Source of the DNA: Xanthomonas rydalmerensis
GTDB lineage: Bacteria > Pseudomonadota > Gammaproteobacteria > Xanthomonadales > Xanthomonadaceae
Assembly: GCF_033170385.1 (NCBI RefSeq)
Contig: NZ_CP126170.1
Location: 3,992,001-4,056,000 of the forward strand
DNA length: 64,000 bases
Direction: 5' to 3'
The position numbers and the translations under genes were made by a program. Within the stretch, counting starts at the first letter, position 1. Every line of letters starts with the position of its first letter. The notes beneath the pieces were generated by a model. The model saw only the letters and a program-made list of their open reading frames with translations, was not told where the DNA came from and did not search any database. This document shows positions 19,188 to 29,010 of the stretch, piece after piece.

Positions 19188-19763
19188 GTGCTGGTGAGCA
19201 CGCCCGCCCTCGCACCGCCGTCGACCGATGCCGATCCCGAACAGCGCCCGTTGCCGGCGTCGCTGGATGCGTTCCTGGCCGAGATCGGGCCGCGCGCGTT
19301 CCGCTTCGCCGAAGCCGGCCTGCGCCAGCGCGAGGACGCGCTGGACGCGGTGCAGGACGCGATGATCAAGCTGCTGGCCTATCGCGAGCGCCCGGCGCAG
19401 GAATGGACGCCGCTGTTCTGGAGCATCCTGCGCCGGCGCATCATCGACCTGCAGCGCCGCCGCAACTTCCGCCTGCGCTTCTGGGCACCCAACAGCGAGC
19501 GCGATTCGGACAGCCCGCCGGACTGGGCCGACGACGGCCCCAATCCGTCCGAGCAGCACGAGCGCCGCCAGACCCATGCACGCCTGGTGACCGCCCTGCG
19601 CGCGCTACCGGCGCGGCAGCGCGAAGCCTTCACCCTGCGCGTGCTGGAAGAGCTGGACGTGGCCACCACCGCACGCGCGATGGGCTGCTCGGAAGGTTCG
19701 GTGAAAACCCATCTATCGCGCGCCCGCGAGGCGCTGCAGAAACATCTGGAGGACGTCCGATGA
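19188..19763 (+). CDS. ECF-type RNA polymerase sigma factor
   Basis: A 191-residue sigma-70-family protein with only regions 2 and 4. Region 2 is at about residues 33-90 (FRFAEAGLRQREDALDAVQDAM, then FWSILRRRIIDLQRR) and region 4 at about 132-182 (LRALPARQREAFTLRVLEEL, HTH at MGCSEGSVKTHLSRAREAL). It starts at GTG 19188 with AGGAAG upstream; GTG 19194 is a second option. The TGA overlaps the next gene (ATGA), a membrane protein that may act as its anti-sigma factor. It is divergent from pntA2. Confidence 0.9.
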   Translation: MLVSTPALAPPSTDADPEQRPLPASLDAFLAEIGPRAFRFAEAGLRQREDALDAVQDAMIKLLAYRERPAQEWTPLFWSILRRRIIDLQRRRNFRLRFWAPNSERDSDSPPDWADDGPNPSEQHERRQTHARLVTALRALPARQREAFTLRVLEELDVATTARAMGCSEGSVKTHLSRAREALQKHLEDVR

Positions 19764-20161
19764 CATCCGATCCCACCCGCTCCGCGGACTTCGATGCGCG
19801 CCTGCGTGCCGTCCACCAGGCGGGTTTGCAGGCCCTGCCCGCCCCGACCCTGGCGCGGCTACGCGCCGCACGCCAGCAGGCCAGCCAGGCGCACACGGCG
19901 CCGGGCCGGCGCTGGGGCTGGCTGCTGGCAGCGGTGCCGGCGCTGCTCGGTGCGGCGCTGGGCGTGCACCTGCTGCTGCGCCCGGCACCCTCGGTGCCGA
20001 CCAGCACCGCCAGCGTGGCCACCGACACCACCGCGGCCGCGACCACGTCGGCGCGCGCCGGCGCCGGCACCGACACCGACCAGGCCGCGACCGCGATGCT
20101 GGACGAAAATCCCGACCTGTACCTGTGGCTGGGCTCCGATACTTCGCTGGCAATGGAATGA
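19760..20161 (+). CDS. Single-pass membrane protein, probable anti-sigma-like partner
   Basis: A 133-residue protein with a soluble N-terminal part (1-50), one hydrophobic helix (about 52-73, WGWLLAAVPALLGAALGVHLLL), a Thr/Ala-rich outer segment and a short acidic tail ending in LWLGSDTSLAME. The position directly after an ECF sigma gene, with overlapping stop and start, and the one-helix topology suggest an anti-sigma factor. No zinc-binding HxxxCxxC motif is present, so the mechanism would differ from ZAS-type anti-sigmas. The function is inferred from context only. Confidence 0.65.
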   Translation: MTSDPTRSADFDARLRAVHQAGLQALPAPTLARLRAARQQASQAHTAPGRRWGWLLAAVPALLGAALGVHLLLRPAPSVPTSTASVATDTTAAATTSARAGAGTDTDQAATAMLDENPDLYLWLGSDTSLAME

Positions 20162-20667
20162 ACCCGATGACTCGCCTGATCCGTCTTTCCCTGGCGCTGG
20201 CGCTGCTGGCAGGCAGCGCCGTCCCGGCCGTGTTCGCCGCCCCGCCCCCGCCGGGGCCGCCGCCACCGCCGTCCGCGGCCGATCGCGACGACGATGCCGG
20301 CCCACCACTGCCCGACTGGGAGCATCTGAGCCCGCAGCAGCGCGAACTGCTGATCGCCCCCCTGCGCCAGCGCTGGAACGATGCCCCACAGCAACGCCGG
20401 CGCATGTTCGAGCACGCGCAGCGCTGGCAGTCGATGACCCCGGAGCAACGCGACCGCGCGCGCAAGGGCGCCCGCCGCTATGAGGACATGACCCCGCAGC
20501 AGCGCGAAGAGGCGCGGGTGCTGTTCGACCGCATGCGCGCGCTGCCGCCGGACCAGCGCAAGGCGCTGCGCGACCGCTGGGAAGCGATGACGCCGGCGCA
20601 ACGCGCTGCCTGGATCCGCGCCAATGCCGGCCCGGACAGCATGTCGCCGGTGGAGTCTGCCAGGTAA
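20158..20667 (+). CDS. Exported DUF3106 protein
   Basis: A 169-residue protein with an N-terminal signal sequence (to about Ala28, AVPAVFAA), a Pro-rich stretch and then a highly charged helical region. The repeated pattern L/M-T/S-P-x-Q-R-x-x occurs four or five times (LSPQQRELL, MTPEQRDRA, MTPQQREEA, LPPDQRKAL, MTPAQRAAW), the mark of DUF3106. It overlaps the preceding membrane gene by ATGA and ends the sigma operon. It may be a periplasmic sensor or chaperone of the Spy/CpxP kind, but that is only a resemblance of repeat style. Confidence 0.8.
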   Translation: MNPMTRLIRLSLALALLAGSAVPAVFAAPPPPGPPPPPSAADRDDDAGPPLPDWEHLSPQQRELLIAPLRQRWNDAPQQRRRMFEHAQRWQSMTPEQRDRARKGARRYEDMTPQQREEARVLFDRMRALPPDQRKALRDRWEAMTPAQRAAWIRANAGPDSMSPVESAR

Positions 20668-20795
20668 GCGGACGGCGCTTTCCCTCCGCGCCGGTCGAGG
20701 TTGATGCGCACGTCGCGCGGTACCTTGCGGTACGTGTTGGGTGATGGCTTCCAGGGAGACCGTCGCAGGACAACCTGTAGATACCGTCTTACCCC

Positions 20796-21767
20796 CTAGC
20801 AGGCAAGGCTCCTTTTCGGGTCGAACGCGGTGCCCGATTTGAGGACGCCATAGGCGAGGTGCAGGAGCTTGCGCATAGCGGCGCACACGATCTGCTTGCC
20901 GGCTTTGCCGCGTTCGCTTAGCCGCTGTTTCAGCGCCCGGATGACCGGGTTGTGGGTCATGGCCACCAGGGCCGGCATGAACAGGCCCGCGCGCAGGCGG
21001 GGCGAGCCGGTGCGCGAGATGCAGACATGGCCTTTGCGGTCGCCCGACTCCTGCAGGCACGGATTCAGGCCGGCGAAGGCGGTCACCGCCGAGGCATCGG
21101 CAAAGCGCCTCACATCGCCAAGCTCGGCCAGCATCAAGGCCGCACTGGTGTCGGCGATGCCCTGGATGCTCACCAGTAACTCGCGCTGCCCCCGCAAGGT
21201 CGGATCCTGGTCGATATGGTCATCGATGGCCTGCTCGATCTGGGCGATGTGATGTTGCAGATCGGCCAGATGGACCTGGATCGAGTCCTTCACCTGGGCC
21301 GGAGCGACGTCCAGCCGGTTGCGCTCCATCTGCAGCATCTGTTGCAAGTCCTGGCGCCGGCGCACCAGTGCCTTGAGTTGCTTGAGCGCCGGCGGATCAG
21401 GGTGCCAACGGCGTAACTGCTCGCGGTGACGCAGGGCATAGCTGGCGATCAGCTTGGCATCGCTGCGATCGGTCTTGACCCGGCTGAGCTGGCTGCGTGC
21501 ATACGCGGCCGTCTGCGCCGGGTTGAGCACGCACACCCGATAGCCTCGTGCGTGGAGGAACTCGGCCAGTGCCTGGTGGTAGGTGCCAGTGGCCTCCATG
21601 GCGATCCAGCTATCGGGCTGCGCATGGGTCTGCAGCCATGCCTGCAGGGCCTGGAAGCCCTTGGCATCGTTGGACAACTTGGCCTTGGTACGGTGCTTGC
21701 CATTGGTCAGCTCGCTGGCCACATCGAAACTGCGCTTGGCGACGTCGATGCCGATGACGGGAGACAT
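20796..21767 (-). CDS. IS110-family transposase (DEDD recombinase), copy 2
   Basis: A 323-residue recombinase identical to that at 16040-17011 except for Ser instead of Ile at residue 18 and His-flanking silent changes. All DEDD residues (Asp8, Glu58, Asp100, Asp103) and the C-terminal SRTGSPRLR segment are intact, so this copy also looks active. Its ATG at 21767 has the same GGAGGAA ribosome site. Confidence 0.96.
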   Translation of the reverse strand: MSPVIGIDVAKRSFDVASELTNGKHRTKAKLSNDAKGFQALQAWLQTHAQPDSWIAMEATGTYHQALAEFLHARGYRVCVLNPAQTAAYARSQLSRVKTDRSDAKLIASYALRHREQLRRWHPDPPALKQLKALVRRRQDLQQMLQMERNRLDVAPAQVKDSIQVHLADLQHHIAQIEQAIDDHIDQDPTLRGQRELLVSIQGIADTSAALMLAELGDVRRFADASAVTAFAGLNPCLQESGDRKGHVCISRTGSPRLRAGLFMPALVAMTHNPVIRALKQRLSERGKAGKQIVCAAMRKLLHLAYGVLKSGTAFDPKRSLAC

Positions 21768-22010
21768 ACGCGATTCCTCCATCGTGTCAGGGTCATGATC
21801 GGCGCTGTGCCCGGTCCTGCCTTGTCGATGCGAGTTCACGCCGGGGGCGGACTCTGGATACCGTTCGGACACCCAAGGGCCAGCATGTGGAGAGGGGAGC
21901 CGATCTACGATGCAAGCTCTAAGCTTCAGGAGCGACTGGACTTCCCACACCTCCTCCGATGATCAGTCGGAAGACATGACGCCTGTTTAGGGGCGCCAGG
22001 TCCAGATACA
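21768..22010 (-). ncRNA. Candidate bridge RNA in the left end of IS copy 2
   Basis: The same four guide-like segments as in copy 1, read on the minus strand: AGTCGCTCCT at 21937-21928, CGTAG near 21909-21905, ACGGTATC at 21864-21857 and ACAAG near 21825-21821. The hairpin between the two target segments has loop TAG instead of TCG, a change that keeps both stem arms (AAGCT, AGCTT). For this copy the right target is CTACA, so the fourth position of CGTAG is unpaired with it. Confidence 0.7.
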
Positions 22011-22073
22011 AGGAGCGGCTTCAGCCGCGACGGCGTTCCCAGGAACGCCCGTCGCGGCTGAAGCCGCTCCTAC
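22011..22073. repeat. REP palindrome interrupted by IS copy 2
   Basis: Left arm AGGAGCGGCTTCAGCCGCGA and right arm ending GTCGCGGCTGAAGCCGCTCC form a near-perfect inverted repeat around GGCGTTCC-CA-GGAACGCC. IS copy 2 abuts the outer edge of the left arm; the outer right arm still has an intact CTCCTACA. The gap 22074-22210 shows no gene. Confidence 0.93.
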
Positions 22074-22210
22074 ATAGGAAAAGCAGCCTGCGAGGTGCTG
22101 GATCAAGTGGCCTGTAATGACGCCTGCCAGTTCGCCCGGTGTAGTAACGCGGATATCGGCGCCTGGAATTCAGCCCCCCTCTCACCGGCTCAACGACCCA
22201 CAACGCCAGC

Positions 22211-23290
<1,080 letters not shown>

Positions 23291-23508
23291 GCGATTCCCC
23301 GTGCCTTGCCCGTCGTCCGCGCCGATCCTACAGGGTCCGCACGCCAGGTGGAGGCGAAGCGCCCACTAGGCGGGCATCCGTGGCCAGGCACGCTGGCGAC
23401 GCGCGCCCGATAGCGCGGACCCACGCGCCGCAATCGGTAAAAGCCAAGCAACGCGTGACCACGTTTGACGCCACGGCAGCGCTCATCCACGCCCCCGCGA
23501 CGGCCCGC

Positions 23509-25827
23509 TCAGTGCAAGGTCGCGCTATGCGGATCCAGGCGGTCGATCACGCCCTGCATGGCGCTGTCGAAGGCGCCGTCGTCGACGTGCGCGCGCAGCC
23601 GGCCCAGCCGCACCATCACCGCCAGTTCTTCCGGCGAGGCCACGCAGAAGCGCACACCGCGCCGGTTGACGAACAGCAGCCGCGACGAGATCGGGCTCAC
23701 CCACGACAGCTTGCCGGCCTGCATCTTGCCGTCGCGGTCGACGAAATCCAGCCAGGTGCCGATGGGCATCGCGCGGAAGCGGTCGGCGTCTGCATTGTCG
23801 AAATCGTCCATGGTCTGCGGCGGCGCCACCTCCACCGGCTGCGCCTCCTGCACCGGCGGCTGCGGCAGCGCCACCTGCGGCAGTTCCGGCAGCGGCCGCT
23901 CCAGTTCCGGGCGCAGTTCGGCCACCGCCTGCAGCGTGTCGTGCAGCGCATCGATCGCCGCCGTCGCGGCTTCGGCATGCAGGCCAACGCTGGCGAAGAC
24001 CCGCTGCAGCGCCCCCTGCCAGGCCTGTAGCCAGGGCTTGCCGACGATGTGCCGCTGCGCCTCGGCGGCTTCCTCGAGCAGGCCGTCGGCCAGCGCCAGC
24101 GCATCGCGCACGCCGGGGCCGCCCTCGCCTTCGCGCAGCATCGCCATGGTCAGATGGTGTTGCCACGGCTGGCGCAGGAAATCCTGCAGCGCCTGCGGTA
24201 GTTGCCGGCCCTGCAGGCGCACCTGCAGTTCGGCCTCGGCGCGCTGCCGCGCCAGTTCCAGTTTCTCCTGGCCGCGCTGGGTTTCGGCGGCACGGCGCTC
24301 GGCGATCTCGATGCGGCGGCGGTGCTGCACCAGGAAATCGCGGAACTCCTCTTCCAGGGTCAGGAAGATCGCCAGGTTCTCGTTGAAATCGGCCACCAGC
24401 CGGTCGATGATCTCCTCGACCTTGCCCATCAGCACGCGCTCGGCCTGGCTCTCGCCGGTGTTGCCCTCGCAGGCCTCGGCCAACGAGTTGAGCAGGCGCC
24501 GCGCCGGATGGGTCTTCTGCACGAACATGCGCCGGTCCAGCAGCGCGACCTTGACGAAGGGCACCACCAGCCGGCCGATCAGTTCGCGCGAGCGGCCCTC
24601 CAGGTCGCGCTCGTCGAGCATCACGTCGAACAGCATGCCGACCAGATCGATCGCGTCTTCGTCGACCGGATCCAGCCGCGCATGCGCCGGGTCCACGCCG
24701 AACTGGGTGGCGTTGGACAGCACCTCGCTCTTGAGCCGCTGCGCCAGCGACTCGCTGTCGTCGCCGATCGCCGCACGCAGCGTGGCGCTGGGCGTGGCCT
24801 GCAGCAGCGACAGCACCGACATCATCTCGCGCTGGCTCAGCGGCCGTTGCTGCCCGACCGCCGCGGTCGCCGCGGAGGTGGCGCTTTCGCGCGCGTTGCG
24901 GGTCTGCTGCAGCAGCTCGTGCAGCGCCTCCAGCAACACGCCCTGGCTGCCGCCGGGCAGGCGCGCCTCACCGTCGTCGTAGCGCTCGCCGGCCTGCAGG
25001 CCGCCGCGGCGCTCGGCCCAGCGGTTGACGAAACGGTTGGCCCAGGCCGGTGCGTAGTGTTCTTCGTCGTCGCCAAGCTCGGCACCGACGCCGGCATCGG
25101 CCGCCGCGCCGGCCTCGCGCGACGGGCGCGGCTCCGGCGGTGGGGCGCGCCGCGGCGGCGGTGGCGGCCGCGGCCGCGAGATCTCCGGCATCACCCCGGC
25201 CTGGGCGAGGTTGTCGTCCAGGTCCTGGTAGAGCTTGCCGACGCCGGCGGTGAAGTCGCGCTCGCACAGCTTGATCAGCACCAGCCGCACTTCCGGGGCC
25301 AGGTCGCTGGTGGAGAAGGCGGCATGCACGGCCACGCCGATGTGTTCGGGGCCGATCGGATTGGTGTCCGCATCCAGTTCCAGGCCGCCGGCGATCCAGC
25401 CCAGGCGCCGGTCGATGCGGGTCAGCACCGGCTTCCACTCGCGCAGCAGCACGCTGGCCAGGTTGCGCACCGCCAGCCGCGATTCCAGTTCGTGTTCGGA
25501 GATCAGGCTCAGGCCCTGCCCATAGCCGGCCAGCGCGACTTCCGCCGACAGCGGCGCGCCGGCCTCCAGCGCCTCCCAGGCGGTGTGCAGCTGCGCGCGG
25601 AAGCGCGCGGCGATCTCGTCGCGGCGACGGCGCAGTTCGCGCATGCCGTCCAGGAACAGCAACTGCGACGCGCCGGCGCTCTCGGCGCGGTCGAACAGCA
25701 CGTCATCGAAATGCGCCAGCGCCTCGGCGAAGGCCTGGCCCAGCACCGGCAGCATGCCCTCGCGCGCCTGCGTCAACAGGCGCGGGTCACGCGCCGGGTG
25801 TGCGTGCGGGCTGGGGCTGAAACTCAT
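23509..25827 (-). CDS. DUF1631 family protein (copy A)
   Basis: A 772-residue protein of the DUF1631 family, sometimes mislabelled thymidine phosphorylase. It has an N-terminal helical part (residues 1-210), a Pro/Arg-rich linker (about 218-245), a long helical middle (about 300-600, including a charged coiled coil EEFRDFLVQHRRRIEIAERRA) and a small C-terminal beta domain (about 690-750) with GTWLDFVDRDG and WVSPISSRLLFVNRRG. That domain has the feel of a PilZ-like or YcgR-like barrel, but no RxxxR/DxSxxG pair is seen. ATG 25827 is chosen over an upstream TTG. A paralogue follows upstream on the same strand. Confidence 0.85.
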   Translation of the reverse strand: MSFSPSPHAHPARDPRLLTQAREGMLPVLGQAFAEALAHFDDVLFDRAESAGASQLLFLDGMRELRRRRDEIAARFRAQLHTAWEALEAGAPLSAEVALAGYGQGLSLISEHELESRLAVRNLASVLLREWKPVLTRIDRRLGWIAGGLELDADTNPIGPEHIGVAVHAAFSTSDLAPEVRLVLIKLCERDFTAGVGKLYQDLDDNLAQAGVMPEISRPRPPPPPRRAPPPEPRPSREAGAAADAGVGAELGDDEEHYAPAWANRFVNRWAERRGGLQAGERYDDGEARLPGGSQGVLLEALHELLQQTRNARESATSAATAAVGQQRPLSQREMMSVLSLLQATPSATLRAAIGDDSESLAQRLKSEVLSNATQFGVDPAHARLDPVDEDAIDLVGMLFDVMLDERDLEGRSRELIGRLVVPFVKVALLDRRMFVQKTHPARRLLNSLAEACEGNTGESQAERVLMGKVEEIIDRLVADFNENLAIFLTLEEEFRDFLVQHRRRIEIAERRAAETQRGQEKLELARQRAEAELQVRLQGRQLPQALQDFLRQPWQHHLTMAMLREGEGGPGVRDALALADGLLEEAAEAQRHIVGKPWLQAWQGALQRVFASVGLHAEAATAAIDALHDTLQAVAELRPELERPLPELPQVALPQPPVQEAQPVEVAPPQTMDDFDNADADRFRAMPIGTWLDFVDRDGKMQAGKLSWVSPISSRLLFVNRRGVRFCVASPEELAVMVRLGRLRAHVDDGAFDSAMQGVIDRLDPHSATLH

Positions 25828-26041
25828 GCGCAACGGCTCCGCGCCATGGACGGCGCCAGATGAAAGAGTAGTGGAGGACGAACAGACGCGGCCCCTGTTT
25901 CCGCTCCTGCATGGTAGGCAAGGTAGCTGAATATCGACCGTGATGGGCTACGCATTTCTCGCTCCAGAACGTGACCCCGAGCAGAATCGTAGTGCTTGAC
26001 GGCGTAACTCCGCGTGCAGCGCGGCCTGAATCCGCACCCGC

Positions 26042-28279
26042 TCAGGCCGCGACCGCCACCCGTTCCAGGCGCTCGACCACGCCCTGCATGGCGCTGTAGA
26101 AGGCGTCGTCGTCGCGATGCAGGCGCAGCCGATCCAGCCGCGCCATCACCGCCAGCGCCTCGGCCGAGGCGACGCACAGCCGCCCGCCGCGGCGGTTGAC
26201 GAACAGCAGCCGCGCCGAAATCGGGCTCACCCAGGTCAGCTTGCCGGGTTGTACGCGGCCTTCGCGGTCGACGAAGTCCAGCCAGGTGCCCATCGGCAGG
26301 GTGCGGAAGTAATCGGCGGTGATGTGATCGAAATCGGTGGGCTGGGCCGGCTCCGGCAACGCCGGCACCGGCTCGGCGGCGGGCGGTTCCGGCAACTCCA
26401 CGCTGGCCACGGGCAACGCGGCCTGCAGCGGCCGCGCGTGCGCCAGGTCGTCCAGCGCCGTGTGCAGGGACTGCCAAGCGGCCTCTGCCGCCGCCGCGTC
26501 CAGGCCGACGCTGGTCCACAGCCGGGTCAACTCGGCGCGCTGCGGCTGTAGCCAGCCTCCCGCGGGCGCTGCGCCCGACTGCGCCTGGCGACACTGCGCC
26601 AGCACCGCATCGCCCAGCGCCAGCGCCGCGGCAAGCACGCTGCCCTGGCCGTCGTCGCGCAGCGCCGACTGCTGCACGTATTGGCACCAGGACTGGCGCA
26701 GGAAGGCCTCGATCGGCGGCGGCAGGGTCAGGTCGTCGCCGGCTTGCTGCAACAGCTCGTGCACGGCCTGTGCGGCACGCTGCCGGGCGACCTCGCGGCG
26801 TTCCTCCGCTCGTTGCAGTTCGGCTGCGCGGCGCTCGGCGATCTCCACCCGGCGTCGGTACTGCTCATAGGCGCTGCCGAACTCGGCCTCCAGCGCCAGG
26901 AACACCGACAGGTGCTCGTCGAAATCGCGCACCACCCGTTCCACCGCCGCCTGCGCCTGCGCCTGCAACGCCTGCTCCGGGCCGGTGCTGCCGGCATTGC
27001 CGTCGCAGGCGTCGGCCAGCAGGTTGAGCAGGCGCCGGGCCGGATGCCCGTCGCGCACGAACAGGCGCCCGTCGATCAAGGCCACCTTGGCCATGGGCAC
27101 CAGCATCTGCCCCAGCAGTTCGCGCTGCGGCGGCTGCAGCACGCATTCCTCGAGCATGACGTCGAACAGCAGGCCGACCAGATCCAGCGTGTCCGCATCG
27201 GCCGGATCCAGGCAGGTGCCCGCCGGGTCCAGGCCAAGCGAGGCGCCGACGCCGGCGATCTGCCGGCGCAGGCCCTGCGCCAGCGGGCCGCCGTGCTCGC
27301 AGACGGCGGCGAATCCGGCCAACGGCATGGTCTGCAACAACGACAGCACCGACAGCAGTTCGCGCGGCGACAGACAGCGCCGACCCTCGCCCGGGCCTGC
27401 CTCCGGCTGCGCCTCGTGCAGCAGCGCGCGCAACGCCGGCGGCAGCACCTCCTGCTCGTTGCGAGCATGCGCGTCCAGCGCGCGCGCGGCGCGGCGCTGC
27501 GCGGCGGTCAGCGGTGCGGCGGTGTCCCAGTTCTCGAAGAAGCGGCTGATCCAGTCCGGCGCCGCCTCGTTGTCGTTGTCGCTGGCGCCCAGGCGCGGGA
27601 TGGCGCGGCGGCGTGGACGCCCGCTGGGCAGCGCGCGGGCGCGCGCGACCTCGTTCAGGCGCTGCTCCAGTTGCGCGTACAGTTCGCCGACGCGCTCCTG
27701 CAGTTCCTCCTCGCAGATCTTGACGATCGCCAGTTGCACCTGCGGCGCCAGCACCAGCCCGTGCAGCGCCGCGTACACCGCCGCGCCCACGTGCTCGGGA
27801 CCGAACGGGTTGTTGTCGGCATCGATGCGCTGGCCGCCGGCGATGAAGCCGAGGAACCGGTTCAGCCGCATCAGTTCCGGCCGCCAGCGGTGCTGGATCG
27901 CGCCAGCCAGGTTGCGCACCGCCAGGCGCACGTCCAGCTCCTGTTCCGAGACCAGGCTGAGGTCGCCCCGCTCGCGCGCCAGGCTGCGTTCCACCGACAG
28001 CGGGCGGCCGGCCTCCAGCGCCTGCCAGGCCTGGGCCAGGTGCGCGCGGAAACGCGCGGCGATCGGCTCGCGCTGCTGGCGCAGCAACTGGATCGCCTCG
28101 AAATAGTCGTTCTGGGTCGGCCCGGCGCGCTCGGCCATGCGGAACAGCGCTTCGGCCAGCACGTCCAGCACCTCGCCGAAGGCGCCGGCGAGCGGCACCG
28201 ACACCACATCCCGGACCTGCTCGAGCAGATCCGCGTTGCGGCTGGGCGACAACTCTTCAGCGTATTCAGCAAGGGTCAT
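26042..28279 (-). CDS. DUF1631 family protein (copy B)
   Basis: A 745-residue paralogue of the neighbouring gene with the same order of parts: N-terminal helices, a basic linker (about 220-240), helical middle with DPADADTLDLVGLLFDVML and HPARRLLNLLADACDGN, and a C-terminal beta domain with GTWLDFVDREGRVQPGKLTW. The two share these blocks almost word for word while linkers differ. ATG 28279 starts MTLAEYAEEL; no clear ribosome site is seen, and an in-frame ATG 28375 cannot be excluded. It is divergent from the nitroreductase gene. The 214 bases between the two paralogues hold no gene. Confidence 0.83.
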   Translation of the reverse strand: MTLAEYAEELSPSRNADLLEQVRDVVSVPLAGAFGEVLDVLAEALFRMAERAGPTQNDYFEAIQLLRQQREPIAARFRAHLAQAWQALEAGRPLSVERSLARERGDLSLVSEQELDVRLAVRNLAGAIQHRWRPELMRLNRFLGFIAGGQRIDADNNPFGPEHVGAAVYAALHGLVLAPQVQLAIVKICEEELQERVGELYAQLEQRLNEVARARALPSGRPRRRAIPRLGASDNDNEAAPDWISRFFENWDTAAPLTAAQRRAARALDAHARNEQEVLPPALRALLHEAQPEAGPGEGRRCLSPRELLSVLSLLQTMPLAGFAAVCEHGGPLAQGLRRQIAGVGASLGLDPAGTCLDPADADTLDLVGLLFDVMLEECVLQPPQRELLGQMLVPMAKVALIDGRLFVRDGHPARRLLNLLADACDGNAGSTGPEQALQAQAQAAVERVVRDFDEHLSVFLALEAEFGSAYEQYRRRVEIAERRAAELQRAEERREVARQRAAQAVHELLQQAGDDLTLPPPIEAFLRQSWCQYVQQSALRDDGQGSVLAAALALGDAVLAQCRQAQSGAAPAGGWLQPQRAELTRLWTSVGLDAAAAEAAWQSLHTALDDLAHARPLQAALPVASVELPEPPAAEPVPALPEPAQPTDFDHITADYFRTLPMGTWLDFVDREGRVQPGKLTWVSPISARLLFVNRRGGRLCVASAEALAVMARLDRLRLHRDDDAFYSAMQGVVERLERVAVAA

Positions 28280-28400
28280 GGCAGTGTGATACGCAGGCAG
28301 CAGTGAGACCGACGTCAATTCGGAAGCTAGCGGCAGATCAGCAACACAATGTGATTGTCCGTGTAACCGCGGCATCCGCTGCCGCCTGCGAGCGCGCGAC

Positions 28401-28406
28401 TATAAT
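28401..28406 (+). promoter_or_regulatory. Consensus -10 box of the nitroreductase gene
   Basis: TATAAT stands 28 bases before ATG 28435, in otherwise GC-rich sequence. No good -35 is seen 17 bases upstream (region 28378-28384 is CGCTGCC), so it may rely on the -10 alone or on an activator. Confidence 0.5.
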
Positions 28407-28434
28407 TTCGCGCCTGCCCCACGGAATCGAGACT

Positions 28435-29010
28435 ATGCGCACAATTCATTCGCTGCAAGCGCTGGATGCGCGCCGTTCAGTACCATCCAAGCAACTCGGC
28501 GAGCCGGGGCCGGACGCGGACACGCTGCTGGCCATGTTGCGGTCGGCGGTCCGTGTCCCCGATCACGGAAAGCTGGTGCCGTTCCGCTTCCTGCGCATCG
28601 CTGGCCCGGCGCGCCAGGCGCTGGGCGACATCCTTGCCGAGCGCACCCGGGAGCGCGACCCCGGCGCCTCGCCGGCGGCGGTGGAGAAGGACCGCGAGCG
28701 TTTCGCCCATGCGCCCGTCGTGATCGCGGTGATCACCTGCCTGCAACGCGGGCACAAGGTGCCGGAAATCGAACAGTGGCTCACCGCCGGTTCGGTGTGC
28801 TTCGCGTTGCTGCAGGCGGCACAGGCCTACGGCTTCGGCGCGCAATGGCTGACCGGCTGGATGGCGTATGACGAAACGGTGACCGCACGGCTCGGCCTGG
28901 CCGAGCACGAGCACGTCGCCGGCTTCATCCACATCGGCACCGCCCGCCTCGACGTACCGGAGCGCGAGCGGCCGGACCCGCGCGCGCTGCTCAGCGACTG
29001 GACGCCGTGA
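28435..29010 (+). CDS. Nitroreductase family protein (YdjA-like)
   Basis: A 191-residue FMN-dependent oxidoreductase of the small single-domain type. The FMN-phosphate region DARRSVPSKQ (residues 10-19) and the second FMN contact VPDHGKLVPFRF (41-52) fit the YdjA/TM1586-type group, as does GFGAQWLTGW near the C-terminus. It reduces nitro or quinone compounds with NAD(P)H; the native substrate is not evident. The GTG of the exonuclease gene overlaps its stop. Confidence 0.88.
   Translation: MRTIHSLQALDARRSVPSKQLGEPGPDADTLLAMLRSAVRVPDHGKLVPFRFLRIAGPARQALGDILAERTRERDPGASPAAVEKDRERFAHAPVVIAVITCLQRGHKVPEIEQWLTAGSVCFALLQAAQAYGFGAQWLTGWMAYDETVTARLGLAEHEHVAGFIHIGTARLDVPERERPDPRALLSDWTP

Larger units (their letters stand above)
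20779..22010 (-). mobile_element. IS110-family insertion sequence, copy 2 (inverted)
   Basis: The second copy of the 1232-bp IS110-family element, in opposite orientation to copy 1. Its left end (minus strand) begins TGTATCTGG directly after the REP arm AGCCGCTCCT (22020-22011, minus strand), and its right end GGTATCT is followed by ACAGG. Junction structure, length and position inside the REP arm are the same as in copy 1. Differences from copy 1 include two bases at recombinase codons 18-19 (Ile to Ser) and one base in the small hairpin loop of the putative guide RNA. Confidence 0.95.

Noticed and set aside
24202..25863. Open frame of 553 codons on the plus strand opposite the DUF1631 gene
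   Set aside because: Very GC-rich third positions keep the opposite frame open; it is rich in Gln, His and Arg, without motifs, and the DUF1631 frame on the minus strand has the conserved blocks.
26681..28306. Open frame of 541 codons opposite DUF1631 copy B
   Set aside because: Same shadow effect; no initiation signal and composition typical of an antisense frame.
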